Translations under genes and position numbers: made by a program
Part shown: positions 34,301 through 43,489 of the stretch, in pieces
How the letters are laid out: the number at the start of each line of letters is the position of its first letter
Numbering within the stretch: position 1 is the stretch's first letter
Origin: Pseudomonas tolaasii NCPPB 2192
GTDB taxonomy: Bacteria; Pseudomonadota; Gammaproteobacteria; Pseudomonadales; Pseudomonadaceae
Direction of reading: 5' to 3'
Assembly: GCF_002813445.1 (NCBI RefSeq)
Contig: NZ_PHHD01000001.1
Location: 3,038,001 to 3,102,000 of the forward strand
DNA: 64,000 nucleotides
Notes under the pieces: generated by a model
Database searches by the model: none
Told to the model about the DNA's origin: nothing
The model's input: the letters and a program-made list of their open reading frames with translations, nothing else

Positions 34301-35317
34301 TCAGCGTTCGACGGGGACGGACAGCGCCGGGTTGCCCAGCGGATGCGTGCGCGCCGCAAAGAATTTCAACTCAACACCCGTGCCCTCGAACAACTCCGAA
34401 TACCGCCGCTTCTGCTGACGAATAAACCCGTCACTGCGCCCCGACACCGAGATCGCCAAAGTCGTCAGCCTGGCCTGGCGAATCGCATCCACCAGATGTT
34501 TATCCTGGGCCCCCAGCTCATGGCCAAAGATGCACAGCGCCCCTTTGTGGCTCAGCAATTGCTCATAACAGAACGACAGGTAATCCGAACTGCGGATGGT
34601 CTTGAGCTTCTCCTCAACCTTGCCTTCGCTGACAAACAGCGGCACATCGTCCAGCGTCTTGATCGTGTTGTTGATGGCAAAACTGCTGAGCAAGGTGCTG
34701 TCGGTGGACGGCAGTTTGCGCGCGGTGCCATCCAGGTTGCGCACCAGGTGCAGGCCGCCGTGCAGGTAGAGAATGCGTGTGGCCTCGGTGCGGGTGTCGC
34801 GCAGATCAAAGCTGGCGTCGGCGCTGCGGAACAGGTCATCGATACCCGGTGTGTGCAGGATCGCCCAGTAATTGAGCAGGTCGTAATTGCTGGTGAACAC
34901 CGTGGCGTAGCGCGCCAGTTCGGCGTTGATCGTCGCCAGCGTTGACGGCTGCACCAGGCGCCACGGAATGTGCACGGCGTGGATGGTGTTGATCAGCGCT
35001 TCCTTGATCGCGTAGTAGCGGTTACGCGGCGCCGCCGAGCTGACGGCCAGGGCCTTGTTGACCCGGCTGGTGGTTTTCAGCGCGCCCAGGGCTTGCTCGA
35101 AGCTGCGCGTTTGCAGGGCGTCGAACACGCTGAGTTCAGACTGGCCAAGAGGTTTTTCTTCCACCGTGCGTGCGTTTTCAAACAGCGAGTCGTAGGAGAA
35201 GTCTTCCCAAATCGTACGGCTTGCGCCGTTACCGATCAGAATCCCGCTGAAGTCGACGGCTGCGCGCAGTGCGCTCCAGTCTTCAAGGTGGGCGTCAATA
35301 TCCTGGAAATCCTTCAT
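34301..35317 (-). CDS. DUF4917 protein with SIR2-like sequence features
   Basis: 338 residues, no signal peptide or membrane helix. The order of motifs resembles SIR2-like NAD-binding proteins: N-terminal ILIGNGAS (residues 26-33, nucleotide-binding loop position), VFTSNYDLLNYW (140-151, like the FTTNYD box), LYLHGGLHL (183-191, a catalytic-His-like HG), and CIFGHELGAQDKHLVDAI (262-279, like the G-S-D box). I infer an NAD-hydrolysing or NAD-binding role; family function is not established. Monocistronic between a REP and yiaY. Confidence 0.75.
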   Translation of the reverse strand: MKDFQDIDAHLEDWSALRAAVDFSGILIGNGASRTIWEDFSYDSLFENARTVEEKPLGQSELSVFDALQTRSFEQALGALKTTSRVNKALAVSSAAPRNRYYAIKEALINTIHAVHIPWRLVQPSTLATINAELARYATVFTSNYDLLNYWAILHTPGIDDLFRSADASFDLRDTRTEATRILYLHGGLHLVRNLDGTARKLPSTDSTLLSSFAINNTIKTLDDVPLFVSEGKVEEKLKTIRSSDYLSFCYEQLLSHKGALCIFGHELGAQDKHLVDAIRQARLTTLAISVSGRSDGFIRQQKRRYSELFEGTGVELKFFAARTHPLGNPALSVPVER

Positions 35318-35440
35318 TGCGGCGGGTCTACTCGAAATCGGCTGGGCGGTGACTTTATCACGAGCCGGCGTTGATCCTGATCAAGATGCGCTGCGTGGTA
35401 GAGGTTGATGCTGTGGGCATAACGCCTCTGAGGATTGACC

Positions 35441-36589
35441 ATGAGCAGCACCTTTTTCATCCCCGCCGTGAACATCATGGGCACTGACTGCCTCGACGAG
35501 GCCATGACTGCGATCCGCAACTACGGCTTTCGCAAGGCGTTGATTGTCACCGACGTCGGGCTGGCGAATGCGGGCGTGGCCGGCATGATCGCCGAAAAGC
35601 TGGCGATGCAGGACATCGACTCGGTGATTTACGACGGCGCCAAGCCCAACCCGAATGTGGACAACGTCGAGAAAGGCCTGGCGCTGCTGGAAGCCAATGC
35701 CTGCGATTTCGTGGTGTCGCTCGGCGGCGGTTCGCCCCATGACTGCGCCAAGGGCATTGCGCTGTGTGCCACCAACGGCGGGCACATCGGCGACTACGAA
35801 GGCGTTGACCGCTCGAGCAAACCGCAGCTGCCGCTGGTGGCCATCAACACCACTGCCGGCACGGCCAGCGAGATGACGCGGTTTTGCATCATCACCGATG
35901 AAACTCGCCATGTGAAAATGGCCATCGTCGACCGCAACGTCACGCCGCTGCTGTCGGTCAACGACCCGGCGCTGATGGTCGGCATGCCCAAGGGCCTGAC
36001 CGCCGCCACCGGCATGGACGCGCTGACCCACGCCATCGAAGCCTATGTGTCTACTGCCGCCACACCGATCACCGACGCCTGCGCGATCAAGGGCATCGAA
36101 CTGATCAGCGCCAACCTGCGCCTGGCCGTGCGCGACGGCAGCGACAAGACCGCACGGGAAAACATGGCCTACGCGCAGTTCCTCGCCGGCATGGCTTTCA
36201 ACAATGCGTCGCTGGGGTTTGTACACGCCATGGCGCATCAGTTGGGCGGTTTGTATGACTTGCCCCACGGTGTGTGCAACGCGGTATTGCTGCCCCATGT
36301 GCAGAGCTTCAACGCCAGCGTGAGCGCCAAACGCTTGAGCGACGTGGCCCGTGCACTGGGCGCCGATATCAAGGGCATCACCCCCGAAGAGGGCGCCCAG
36401 GCGGCTATCGCGGCAATTCGCACTCTGGCCCATGACGTGGACATTCCGGCCGGTTTGCGCGAGCTGGGCGCCAGGCTGCAGGACATTCCTCTGCTGGCCA
36501 CCAATGCCCTGAAGGATGCCTGCGGGCTGACCAACCCGCGGCGGGCCGATCAGCGTCAGATCGAGGAGATTTTCCGCAACGCGTTTTGA
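35441..36589 (+). CDS. yiaY: Iron-containing alcohol dehydrogenase (YiaY/AdhB type)
   Basis: Group III NAD-dependent alcohol dehydrogenase, 382 residues. NAD-binding GGGSPHDCAKG near residue 96, NTTAGTASEMTRFCI near 137-152, and metal-ligand His in GFVHAMAHQLGGLYDLPHGVCNAVLLP (about 260-285). ATG 35441 follows GAGGATTGACC; an upstream in-frame TTG is less likely. Close to E. coli YiaY (reported L-threonine dehydrogenase) and ethanol dehydrogenases; substrate not certain. Confidence 0.88.
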   Translation: MSSTFFIPAVNIMGTDCLDEAMTAIRNYGFRKALIVTDVGLANAGVAGMIAEKLAMQDIDSVIYDGAKPNPNVDNVEKGLALLEANACDFVVSLGGGSPHDCAKGIALCATNGGHIGDYEGVDRSSKPQLPLVAINTTAGTASEMTRFCIITDETRHVKMAIVDRNVTPLLSVNDPALMVGMPKGLTAATGMDALTHAIEAYVSTAATPITDACAIKGIELISANLRLAVRDGSDKTARENMAYAQFLAGMAFNNASLGFVHAMAHQLGGLYDLPHGVCNAVLLPHVQSFNASVSAKRLSDVARALGADIKGITPEEGAQAAIAAIRTLAHDVDIPAGLRELGARLQDIPLLATNALKDACGLTNPRRADQRQIEEIFRNAF

Positions 36590-36603
36590 TAGGGGCAGCC
36601 TTG

Positions 36604-36670
36604 AGCGGCAAGCGTTAAGCTACAAGCTGATCTGCATTCAACTTGAGCATGAAGCGTGCGGCTTGCCGCT
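36604..36670. repeat. Inverted repeat of a second dispersed type
   Basis: AGCGGCAAGC at 36604-36613 and its exact complement GCTTGCCGCT at 36661-36670, with further AAGCT-rich pieces between (GTTAAGCTACAAGCTGATC). It is unlike the REP cores elsewhere in the window. It lies between yiaY and the NAD-binding gene, ending just before the latter's ribosome binding site. Confidence 0.55.
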
Positions 36671-36682
36671 GAGGTCCCCCCT

Positions 36683-37357
36683 ATGAGAGTTCTGCTTTTC
36701 GGCGCCACCGGCATGGTCGGCCAAGGCGTGCTGCGCGAGTGCCTGCTGGCCGATGACGTGCAGGAAGTGGTCGCCGTCGGCCGTACGCCCCTCACCCAGG
36801 AACACGGCAAGCTGCACCAGGTGTTGCACAGTGACATGCTGGACTTCCAGCCCCTGGAAAACCTGTTGCAAGGCTTCGATGCCTGCTTCTTCTGCCTCGG
36901 CGTGTCGTCGGCGGGCATGAATGAAACCAAATACACCCACCTCACCTATGACCTGACGCTGGTCGCGGCCAGCACCCTGGCCCGGCTCAACCCGCAGATG
37001 ACCTTTATCTACGTGTCCGGCGCCGGCACCGACAGCTCCGAAGCGGGTAAATCGATGTGGGCGCGGGTCAAGGGCAAGACTGAAAACGCCTTGCTGCGCC
37101 TGCCGTTCAAGGCGGTGTACCTGTTCCGGCCGGGGGTGATTCAGCCGTTGCACGGTGTGCGTTCGAAGACGCCGTTGTACCAGTCGTTCTATACCGTGCT
37201 CGGGCCGTTGCTGTCGTTTTTCCGCCGCCTTAAACCGGACTGGGTGATCAGCACTGAAACGGTGGGTCGGGCAATGTTGCAGGCGGCGAGCGCAGGGGCG
37301 CCGCAACCGGTGGTCGAGCAAGCCGGAATCAATCGTTTGGCCGACGAGCGCCGCTGA
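36683..37357 (+). CDS. NAD(P)-binding Rossmann protein (NAD-dependent epimerase/dehydratase type)
   Basis: 224 residues of the atypical SDR/YbjT-like group. Dinucleotide motif MRVLLFGATGMVGQGVLREC at the very N-terminus fixes the start at 36683; the active-site-like YVSGAGTDSSEAGKSMWARVKGKTE carries Ser and Lys but no YxxxK. Stop overlaps the next gene (TGATG). Function unknown, perhaps a quinone or flavin-type oxidoreductase. Confidence 0.8.
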   Translation: MRVLLFGATGMVGQGVLRECLLADDVQEVVAVGRTPLTQEHGKLHQVLHSDMLDFQPLENLLQGFDACFFCLGVSSAGMNETKYTHLTYDLTLVAASTLARLNPQMTFIYVSGAGTDSSEAGKSMWARVKGKTENALLRLPFKAVYLFRPGVIQPLHGVRSKTPLYQSFYTVLGPLLSFFRRLKPDWVISTETVGRAMLQAASAGAPQPVVEQAGINRLADERR

Positions 37358-38268
37358 TGTTGCACAAGAGTCTGGTGCGCCGCCTGGACCTGATCACCCT
37401 GCAGTTGTTTGTGGCGGTGTTCGAAGAAGGCACGCTGACCCGCGCGGCGGCTCGCGAAGCCATCGCCGTGTCGGCAGCGAGCAAGCGCCTGATGGAGTTG
37501 GAGCAGGTGCTGGGCGTCAGCCTGTTTGTGCGGCGGGCCAAGGGCATGGACCTGACGGCCGCCGGTGAAACGCTGCTGCACCATGCACGGCAGATGCTGT
37601 TCAACGTCGAAAAAATGGGCCTGGAGCTGGGCGAACACAGCCACGGGGTGCGTGGTTACGTGCGCATGCTGGCCAATCTGTCGGCAATTATTCAGTTTCT
37701 TCCTGAAGATTTGCGGGACTTTTCCGAGTTGCACCCTGCGGTAAAAACCGATCTGGAGGAGCGCCCCAGCCACGGCGTGGTGCAAGGCGTGCTCGACGGT
37801 GTGGCGGACCTGGGCATTTGCTCCAGCGATACCGACACCAAAGGCCTGCCCAGCGTGCTGTATCGCCACGACAAACTGGTGGTGCTGATGCCCGCCGATC
37901 ATGCATTGGCGTCGCGCACGCGTCTGGCGTTTGCCGAAACCCTGGGCAGCGATTACGTCGGCCTGCATGCGGCCAGTTCCATCAACATGCGCACCCACGC
38001 CGCCGCGCGTGAGGCCGGCCAGACCTTGCGCCTGCGCATCCATGTGCCGGGGTTTGATGCGATGTGCCGGATGGTGCAGGCGAACATGGGCATTGGCATC
38101 CTGCCGCAGAAAGCCTATGAGCTGTTTGGCCGCGCGCTGGGCTTGCATGCCGTGCCGCTGACGGATGCGTGGTCGGATCGCCGGTTGATTTTGGTGGTGC
38201 GTGATGAGGCGCAGTTGTCGCCGGTCAGTCAGTTGTTGTTTGAGTACCTGAGCAGGTCAATGGATTAA
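37357..38268 (+). CDS. LysR-family transcriptional regulator
   Basis: 303 residues. N-terminal winged helix (LDLITLQLFVAVFEEGTLTRAAAREAIAVSAASKRLMELEQVLGVSLFVR) and a LysR substrate-binding domain (GVRGYVRMLANLSAIIQFLPEDLRDFSELHPAV...). It is unusual in being co-directional and translationally coupled to the upstream oxidoreductase. The CoA-transferase operon starts about 200 bases downstream and is a plausible target. Confidence 0.9.
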   Translation: MLHKSLVRRLDLITLQLFVAVFEEGTLTRAAAREAIAVSAASKRLMELEQVLGVSLFVRRAKGMDLTAAGETLLHHARQMLFNVEKMGLELGEHSHGVRGYVRMLANLSAIIQFLPEDLRDFSELHPAVKTDLEERPSHGVVQGVLDGVADLGICSSDTDTKGLPSVLYRHDKLVVLMPADHALASRTRLAFAETLGSDYVGLHAASSINMRTHAAAREAGQTLRLRIHVPGFDAMCRMVQANMGIGILPQKAYELFGRALGLHAVPLTDAWSDRRLILVVRDEAQLSPVSQLLFEYLSRSMD

Positions 38269-38282
38269 GCGAAACCCTGGCG

Positions 38283-38358
38283 GCCCCATCGCGGGCAAGC
38301 TCGGCTCCCACAGGTGACCGCGTTCCCAGGTGGGAGCCGGGCTCGCCCGCGATGGCGT
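38283..38358. repeat. REP pair in outward (tail-to-tail) order
   Basis: Here the order is reversed: GCCCCATCGCGGGCAAGCTCGGCTCCCACAG comes first and GGTGGGAGCCGGGCTCGCCCGCGATGGC second, so the GTGGGAG ends face inward. All other pairs in the window have them outward. Confidence 0.75.
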
Positions 38359-38467
38359 CTTCAAGCGTTCGCCATTCGAGAACGCTACTTGCCAACTGAC
38401 GGTTGGATTTCCACCGTTTCAGTCCTCTAGTCTTGGCCCCACATTCCAAGAACAAGAGGTACACCCG

Positions 38468-39661
38468 ATGACGGCTCCCCTGAGCGGTATCAAGGTGATC
38501 GAGATCGGCACGCTGATTGCCGCGCCATTCGCCGCCCGGCTGATGGCCGAGTTTGGCGCCGAGGTGATCAAGATCGAAGCCATGGGGCAGGGTGATCCGC
38601 TTCGCAAATGGCGAAAGCTGCATGAAGGCACGTCGCTGTGGTGGTACCTGCAATCGCGTAACAAGAAGTCCCTGGCGCTGGACCTCAAGTCCCTGGAAGG
38701 CCTGGGCCTGATCAAGCAACTGCTCGGCGATGCCGACGTGCTGATCGAAAACCTGCGCCCCGGCGGCCTGGAAAAACTCGGGCTGGGCTGGGACGTGCTG
38801 CACGCCATCAACCCCAAGCTGACCCTGGTGCGCATCTCCGGCTACGGCCAGACCGGGCCATACCGCGACCGCCCGGGCTTTGGCGCGATCGGCGAGGCCA
38901 TGGGCGGCATCCGCTATACCACCGGCAACCCGGATTCGCCGCCGGCGCGGGTGGGTGTGAGCCTGGGGGATTCACTGGCCTCCCTGCACGGCGTGATCGG
39001 CGCGTTGATGTCGTTGCTGCGGGTCAAGACCGGCCAGGGCGACGGGCAGATTGTGGACGTGTCGCTGGCCGAAAGCGTGTTCAACCTGATGGAAAGCCTG
39101 GTGCCGGAATACGACATGCTCGGCCATGTGCGTGAACGCAGCGGCGGCGCCTTGCCGGGTATCGCGCCCTCCAATACTTACCTGACCGCCGACGGCGCCT
39201 ATGTGGTGATCGCCGGCAACAGCGACCCGATCTACAAGCGCCTGATGCACACCATCGGCCGCGCGGACCTGGCCGACGCACCGGAATTTGCCCACAACGA
39301 TGGCCGCGCCGCCAAGAGTGGTTTGCTCGATGCCGCCATCACCCACTGGACCAGCAGCCTGCCGATCGACGCGGTGCTCAGTGCCCTGGAAGCCGCCGAA
39401 GTACCGGCCGGGCGCATCTACTCGGTGGCCGATATCGTCGGCGACCCGCACTATCAGGCGCGTGACATGCTGCTCAATGCCGAACTGCCCGGCGGTGTGT
39501 CGGTAAAAATGCCCGGCATCGTGCCCAAGCTGTCCGAAACCCCTGGCGAAGTGAATTGGCAAGGTCCGACGCTGGGCCAGCACACGGACGACATCCTCGG
39601 CAGCCTGGGCCTGACAGTGGCCGATATTCAACGCCTGAAAACCTCGGGAGTGGTGCAATGA
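38468..39661 (+). CDS. CaiB/BaiF family III CoA-transferase
   Basis: 397 residues. Family blocks: LSGIKVIEIGTLIAAPFAARLMAEFGAEVIKIEAMGQGDP, the catalytic-Asp region in DLKSLEGLGLIKQLLGDADVLIENLRPG, GYGQTGPYRDRPGFGAIGEAMGG and LAESVFNLMESLVPEYDMLG. Start 38468 follows AAGAGGTACACCC; the frame upstream runs through the REP and is not coding. Activates a carboxylic acid to its CoA ester. It overlaps the lyase gene by ATGA, so the pair act in one pathway. Confidence 0.9.
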   Translation: MTAPLSGIKVIEIGTLIAAPFAARLMAEFGAEVIKIEAMGQGDPLRKWRKLHEGTSLWWYLQSRNKKSLALDLKSLEGLGLIKQLLGDADVLIENLRPGGLEKLGLGWDVLHAINPKLTLVRISGYGQTGPYRDRPGFGAIGEAMGGIRYTTGNPDSPPARVGVSLGDSLASLHGVIGALMSLLRVKTGQGDGQIVDVSLAESVFNLMESLVPEYDMLGHVRERSGGALPGIAPSNTYLTADGAYVVIAGNSDPIYKRLMHTIGRADLADAPEFAHNDGRAAKSGLLDAAITHWTSSLPIDAVLSALEAAEVPAGRIYSVADIVGDPHYQARDMLLNAELPGGVSVKMPGIVPKLSETPGEVNWQGPTLGQHTDDILGSLGLTVADIQRLKTSGVVQ

Positions 39662-40599
39662 TTTCTGATTATTCCGACGCGCTGATCGTGCAGGAAGTGT
39701 CGCCGCGCGATGGCTTGCAGATCGAGCCGACCTGGGTTGAGACCGCCGACAAAATCGCGTTGATCGACCAGCTTTCCATCGCCGGTTTTTCGCGGATTGA
39801 AGCGGGCTCGTTCGTCTCGCCTAAAGCCATCCCGGCACTGCGCGATGGCGAGCAAGTCTTCCAGGGCATCGAGCGCAACCCCGACGTGATCTACGTGGCA
39901 CTGATCCCCAACCTCAAGGGTGCCCAGCGCGCCATCGAGTCGCGCGCCGATGAACTGAACCTGGTGATGTCGGCCAGCCAGACCCACAACCTGGCAAACA
40001 TGCGCATGCGGTGCGAGGCGTCGCTGGCGGCATTTGGCGATATCACACGCTTTGCCGCCGACCATCCGGTGCGCCTCAACGCCAGCATCGCCACCACGTT
40101 CGGCTGCCCGTTCGAAGGCAAGATCGATGAAGACCGCGTACTGCAAATCGTCGACGCGTATCAGGCGCTGGGTATTCAGGGCATCAGCCTCGCCGACACC
40201 ACCGGCATGGCCAACCCGCGTCAGGTCGAGCGGCTGGTCAAGCGCGTGTTGCAACGCGTTTCGGCCAGGGATTTGACCCTGCATTTCCACAACACCCGTG
40301 GCCTGGGCTTGTGCAATGTGCTGGCCGCCTACGAAGCCGGGGCCAGGCGTTTTGATGCCGCGCTCGGCGGCCTGGGGGGTTGCCCGTTTGCGCCGGGGGC
40401 GTCGGGCAATATCTGCACCGAAGACCTGGTCAACCTGTGCGAAGAGGTCGGCATTTACACCGGCATCGACTTGCCGCATGTGCTGCAACTGTCTTGCCGT
40501 TTGACCGCCTTGCTGGGTCATGAACTACCCGGCCAAGTGGCCAAAGCCGGGCGTAATTGCGACCTGCATCCGCCACCGGCTTATATCGCCACGCTGTAA
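39658..40599 (+). CDS. HMG-CoA lyase family protein
   Basis: 313 residues, TIM-barrel HMGL-like enzyme cleaving a 3-hydroxy-3-methyl-acyl-CoA. N-terminal VQEVSPRDGLQIEP with catalytic Arg/Asp, metal-binding HFHNTRGLG, and the lid signature GLGGCPFAPGASGNICTEDLV with the catalytic Cys. The ATGA overlap with the CoA-transferase suggests the substrate is the CoA ester made there. With no leucine-pathway genes (liu) around, it is probably specific for another branched hydroxy-acid rather than classic leucine catabolism. Confidence 0.88.
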   Translation: MISDYSDALIVQEVSPRDGLQIEPTWVETADKIALIDQLSIAGFSRIEAGSFVSPKAIPALRDGEQVFQGIERNPDVIYVALIPNLKGAQRAIESRADELNLVMSASQTHNLANMRMRCEASLAAFGDITRFAADHPVRLNASIATTFGCPFEGKIDEDRVLQIVDAYQALGIQGISLADTTGMANPRQVERLVKRVLQRVSARDLTLHFHNTRGLGLCNVLAAYEAGARRFDAALGGLGGCPFAPGASGNICTEDLVNLCEEVGIYTGIDLPHVLQLSCRLTALLGHELPGQVAKAGRNCDLHPPPAYIATL

Positions 40600-40658
40600 A
40601 CCCGCACCAGACAACAAAAACAATCGGGCGCCTGTGAGCAGCCCGCTGGAGAGAAACC

Positions 40659-41990
40659 ATGAGCACTAATACGTTGGAGGCCGGCGCGCGCCCGGCCGCT
40701 GAAATCGATGCCGAAAAAGCCCTGGTCAGCAAGGTCGCCTGGCGCCTGATGCCGCTGATCATGGTGTGCTATCTGTTTGCGTTTTTTGATCGCATCAACA
40801 TCAGTTTCGCCAAGTTCCAGCTGCAAGCCGACCTGAGCCTGAGCGACACCGCCTACGGCCTGGGTGCCGGGTTGTTTGTGGTGGGTTACGTGATCTTCGA
40901 AGTGCCGAGCAACATGATGCTCTACAAGGTCGGCGCGCGGCGCTGGATCGCGCGGATCATGATGTCCTGGGGGCTGGCAACGGCGGCCATGGTGTTTGTC
41001 ACCGCCGAATGGCAGTTCTACACACTGCGCTTTTTAATCGGTGCGATGGAGGCGGGTTTTGCGCCGGGCGTGTTGTATTACCTGACCTTGTGGTTTCCGC
41101 AGCACTTCCGGGGGCGTATTACCTCGATGCTGTTTCTGGCATCGGCGTTCGCCGGTTTGGTAGGCGCGCCATTCTCCGGCCTGGTGCTGGAACACCTTGA
41201 TGGCGTGCTGCAGATGCGCGGCTGGCATTGGTTGTTTCTGCTCGGCGGCTTGCCCTGCATTGGCCTGGGCTTCCTGGTGCTGACAATGCTCAAGGACCGC
41301 ATCGAAGACGCCCATTGGCTGACGCCTGCGGAGAAAACCCTGCTGGCCAGCCGCATCGCCAAACATGAACCCAACCAGCACGGTGGCTCGCTGTTGTCGG
41401 CGCTGCGCATTCCGGGGTTCCTGATGCTTGGGTTTATCTACTTCCTGATCCAGGTGGCGTCCTACGGCCTCAACTTCTGGGCCCCGCAACTGATCCGCAG
41501 CGCCGGTACCCAGAGCCCGGTGATGATCGGCCTGCTCACGGCGATTCCTTATGTGTGCGGTGCGATCAGCATGGTAGTGATCGGGCGCTTGTCGGACGCC
41601 ACCGGTGAGCGGCGCAAATTTGTCTGCGGGTTGGTGGTGCTCGGCGCGATCGGCTTTTTCAGTGCCGGGATTTTTGCCGATCACACCACGTTCCTGATCA
41701 TTGCCCTGGGCATGTTGGGCGCGGGCATTATCGCCTCGATCCCGACCTTCTGGACTTTGCCGCCCAAGCTGCTGGCCGGCGCCGGGGCAGGCGCGGCAGG
41801 CGGCATTGCGGTGATCAACACCCTGGGGCAGTTTGGCGGCATCGTCAGCCCGGTGATGGTGGGGCGCATCAAGGACCTCACCGGCAGCACCACTCCGGCG
41901 CTTTACGTGATTGGCGTGTGCGCACTGCTGGCGGCGGCGCTGTTGCTGTGGGGCTTGCCGCAAAAACTGCGTACCCTCGACAAGGGCTGA
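40659..41990 (+). CDS. MFS transporter, anion:cation symporter family
   Basis: 443 residues, 12 helices, ACS family (phthalate/tartrate/galactonate-type uptake). Blocks LMPLIMVCYLFAFFDRINISFAKFQLQADLSLSDTAYGLGAGLFVVGYVIFEVPSNMMLYKVGARRWIARIMMSWG are characteristic. Third gene of the CoA-transferase/lyase operon (59-base gap), so it is likely the importer of the acid they degrade. Confidence 0.9.
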   Translation: MSTNTLEAGARPAAEIDAEKALVSKVAWRLMPLIMVCYLFAFFDRINISFAKFQLQADLSLSDTAYGLGAGLFVVGYVIFEVPSNMMLYKVGARRWIARIMMSWGLATAAMVFVTAEWQFYTLRFLIGAMEAGFAPGVLYYLTLWFPQHFRGRITSMLFLASAFAGLVGAPFSGLVLEHLDGVLQMRGWHWLFLLGGLPCIGLGFLVLTMLKDRIEDAHWLTPAEKTLLASRIAKHEPNQHGGSLLSALRIPGFLMLGFIYFLIQVASYGLNFWAPQLIRSAGTQSPVMIGLLTAIPYVCGAISMVVIGRLSDATGERRKFVCGLVVLGAIGFFSAGIFADHTTFLIIALGMLGAGIIASIPTFWTLPPKLLAGAGAGAAGGIAVINTLGQFGGIVSPVMVGRIKDLTGSTTPALYVIGVCALLAAALLLWGLPQKLRTLDKG

Positions 41991-42479
41991 TCAGCCCGCC
42001 GTTGCCAGTGCGCGGGCGGGTGTGGCGCTGAATTGAATCAACACCACGCCGCCGATCAACAACAACGCCCCCAACACGCGGGGCGTTGTCAGTTGGCGCT
42101 CCACCAGCCCGAACAGGCCGAAGTGGTCGAGCACCAGTGACGCCAGTATCTGCCCGGCCATCGCCAGGGCAATAAAGCCGGAAGCGCCGAGCTTGGGCAA
42201 CAGCATCAGCGCCAGGGAAATAAAACACACACCAAAGGCGCCACCGGCCCACATCCACAGCGGCGCCTGTTTAATAAACGCCAGGCTGGGCAGTGGCAGG
42301 CGCATCGCCAGAATCACCGGCAGCAACACAATAATGCTCACCAACAGCGAGGCCAGGGTGGCCCACAGCGGGTGGCCGAGCCCACGGCCGAGGTTGGCGT
42401 TGATCGCACTCTGAAACGGCACCACCGCCCCGGCGATGACCGCCAGCGCCAACAAGCCTGCCCAATGCAACGTCGTCAT
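41991..42479 (-). CDS. DMT-family small membrane transporter (YdcZ/DUF606 type)
   Basis: 162 residues with five hydrophobic helices; VIAGAVVPFQSAINANLGRGLGHPLWATLASLLVSIIVLL is the typical DUF606 start. The stop abuts the preceding MFS gene directly (convergent, no gap) and it is divergent from a LysR gene, which may control it. Confidence 0.83.
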   Translation of the reverse strand: MTTLHWAGLLALAVIAGAVVPFQSAINANLGRGLGHPLWATLASLLVSIIVLLPVILAMRLPLPSLAFIKQAPLWMWAGGAFGVCFISLALMLLPKLGASGFIALAMAGQILASLVLDHFGLFGLVERQLTTPRVLGALLLIGGVVLIQFSATPARALATAG

Positions 42480-42547
42480 GTTGAATCTCCCGGATGTTTT
42501 TCTGGACTGTAGGGCATTCGTCGCGCAAATTTAAATTCCAAGTTCTT

Positions 42548-43474
42548 ATGCCGGGTATGCAACTGGTGAATGATCTGCGCCGTATCGACCTCAACCTGCT
42601 GGTGATCCTCGACGCTTTGCTCGCGGAGCAACACGTCACCCGCGCGGCCGAGCGTTTGCACCTGAGTCAGCCGGCGGTCAGCCACGCATTGGCCCGCTTG
42701 AGAGATCTGTTGGGCGACCCACTATTGGTTCGTCAGGGCGGTAGCCTGGTGCCGACGGCGCGGGCGTTGGAGCTGGCCACTCCCCTGGCCGAAGCGTTGG
42801 CCCAAGTGCAGGCATTGCTGGCGCCAAACCGTTTCGACCCGGCATCGGCCAAGCGCACATTTCGTGTGGCGATGTCGGACTACAGTGCGGCGATTTTCCT
42901 GCCAAATCTCGTGCGGGTTCTACGCCGTGAAGCCCCCGGCATTGACCTGCAAATCGTCCAGGCCAGCCGCGAGGGCATGGTGGACGGCGTGCTCAATGGC
43001 GATCTCGACGTAGCCGCCGGTGTCTTCCCTGACATGCCCGCCGAGCTGCGTACCACGCCGTTGTTCGAAGAGCATTACACCTGCCTGGTGGACCGCCACA
43101 GCCTGGCGGAAAACGCTGCTCTGGATTTGCCTACCTATCTGTCGCGCCCCCATGTGTTGCTGGAAATGCGCGGCAGCGGCACGCCGGAAATCGAGCGGGC
43201 ATTGAAGGCGATTCGTCAGCGGCGGCATGTGGCAATCAGCTTGCCGCACTGGGGCGTGGCGCCGCAGTTGATCCAGGGCACCGACCTGATTCTCACGGTG
43301 TCGTCACGGGGTTTGCTCAACATTGATCATCAGCACCTGGTGGCTGTGCCGCCACCGTTTCATATCCCATCCTTTGCGGTGGAGCTGGCGTGGCATGTGC
43401 GGCGCGGCGGCGATTCGGGGTTGCAGTGGTTGATTGGGCGGGTGCAGGGTGTATTGTCCGAAGACCAACGCTAA
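42548..43474 (+). CDS. LysR-family transcriptional regulator (NodD/LinR-like)
   Basis: 308 residues. HTH block RIDLNLLVILDALLAEQHVTRAAERLHLSQPAVSHALARLRDLLGDPLLVR, then an effector domain (TFRVAMSDYSAAIFLPNLVRVLRREAPGIDLQIVQ). Start chosen at 42548 (MPGMQLVNDLRR); a second ATG three codons later is equally possible. Divergent from the DUF606 transporter and 15 bases before fosA. Confidence 0.9.
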   Translation: MPGMQLVNDLRRIDLNLLVILDALLAEQHVTRAAERLHLSQPAVSHALARLRDLLGDPLLVRQGGSLVPTARALELATPLAEALAQVQALLAPNRFDPASAKRTFRVAMSDYSAAIFLPNLVRVLRREAPGIDLQIVQASREGMVDGVLNGDLDVAAGVFPDMPAELRTTPLFEEHYTCLVDRHSLAENAALDLPTYLSRPHVLLEMRGSGTPEIERALKAIRQRRHVAISLPHWGVAPQLIQGTDLILTVSSRGLLNIDHQHLVAVPPPFHIPSFAVELAWHVRRGGDSGLQWLIGRVQGVLSEDQR

Positions 43475-43489
43475 CAGGATAAGAACACC

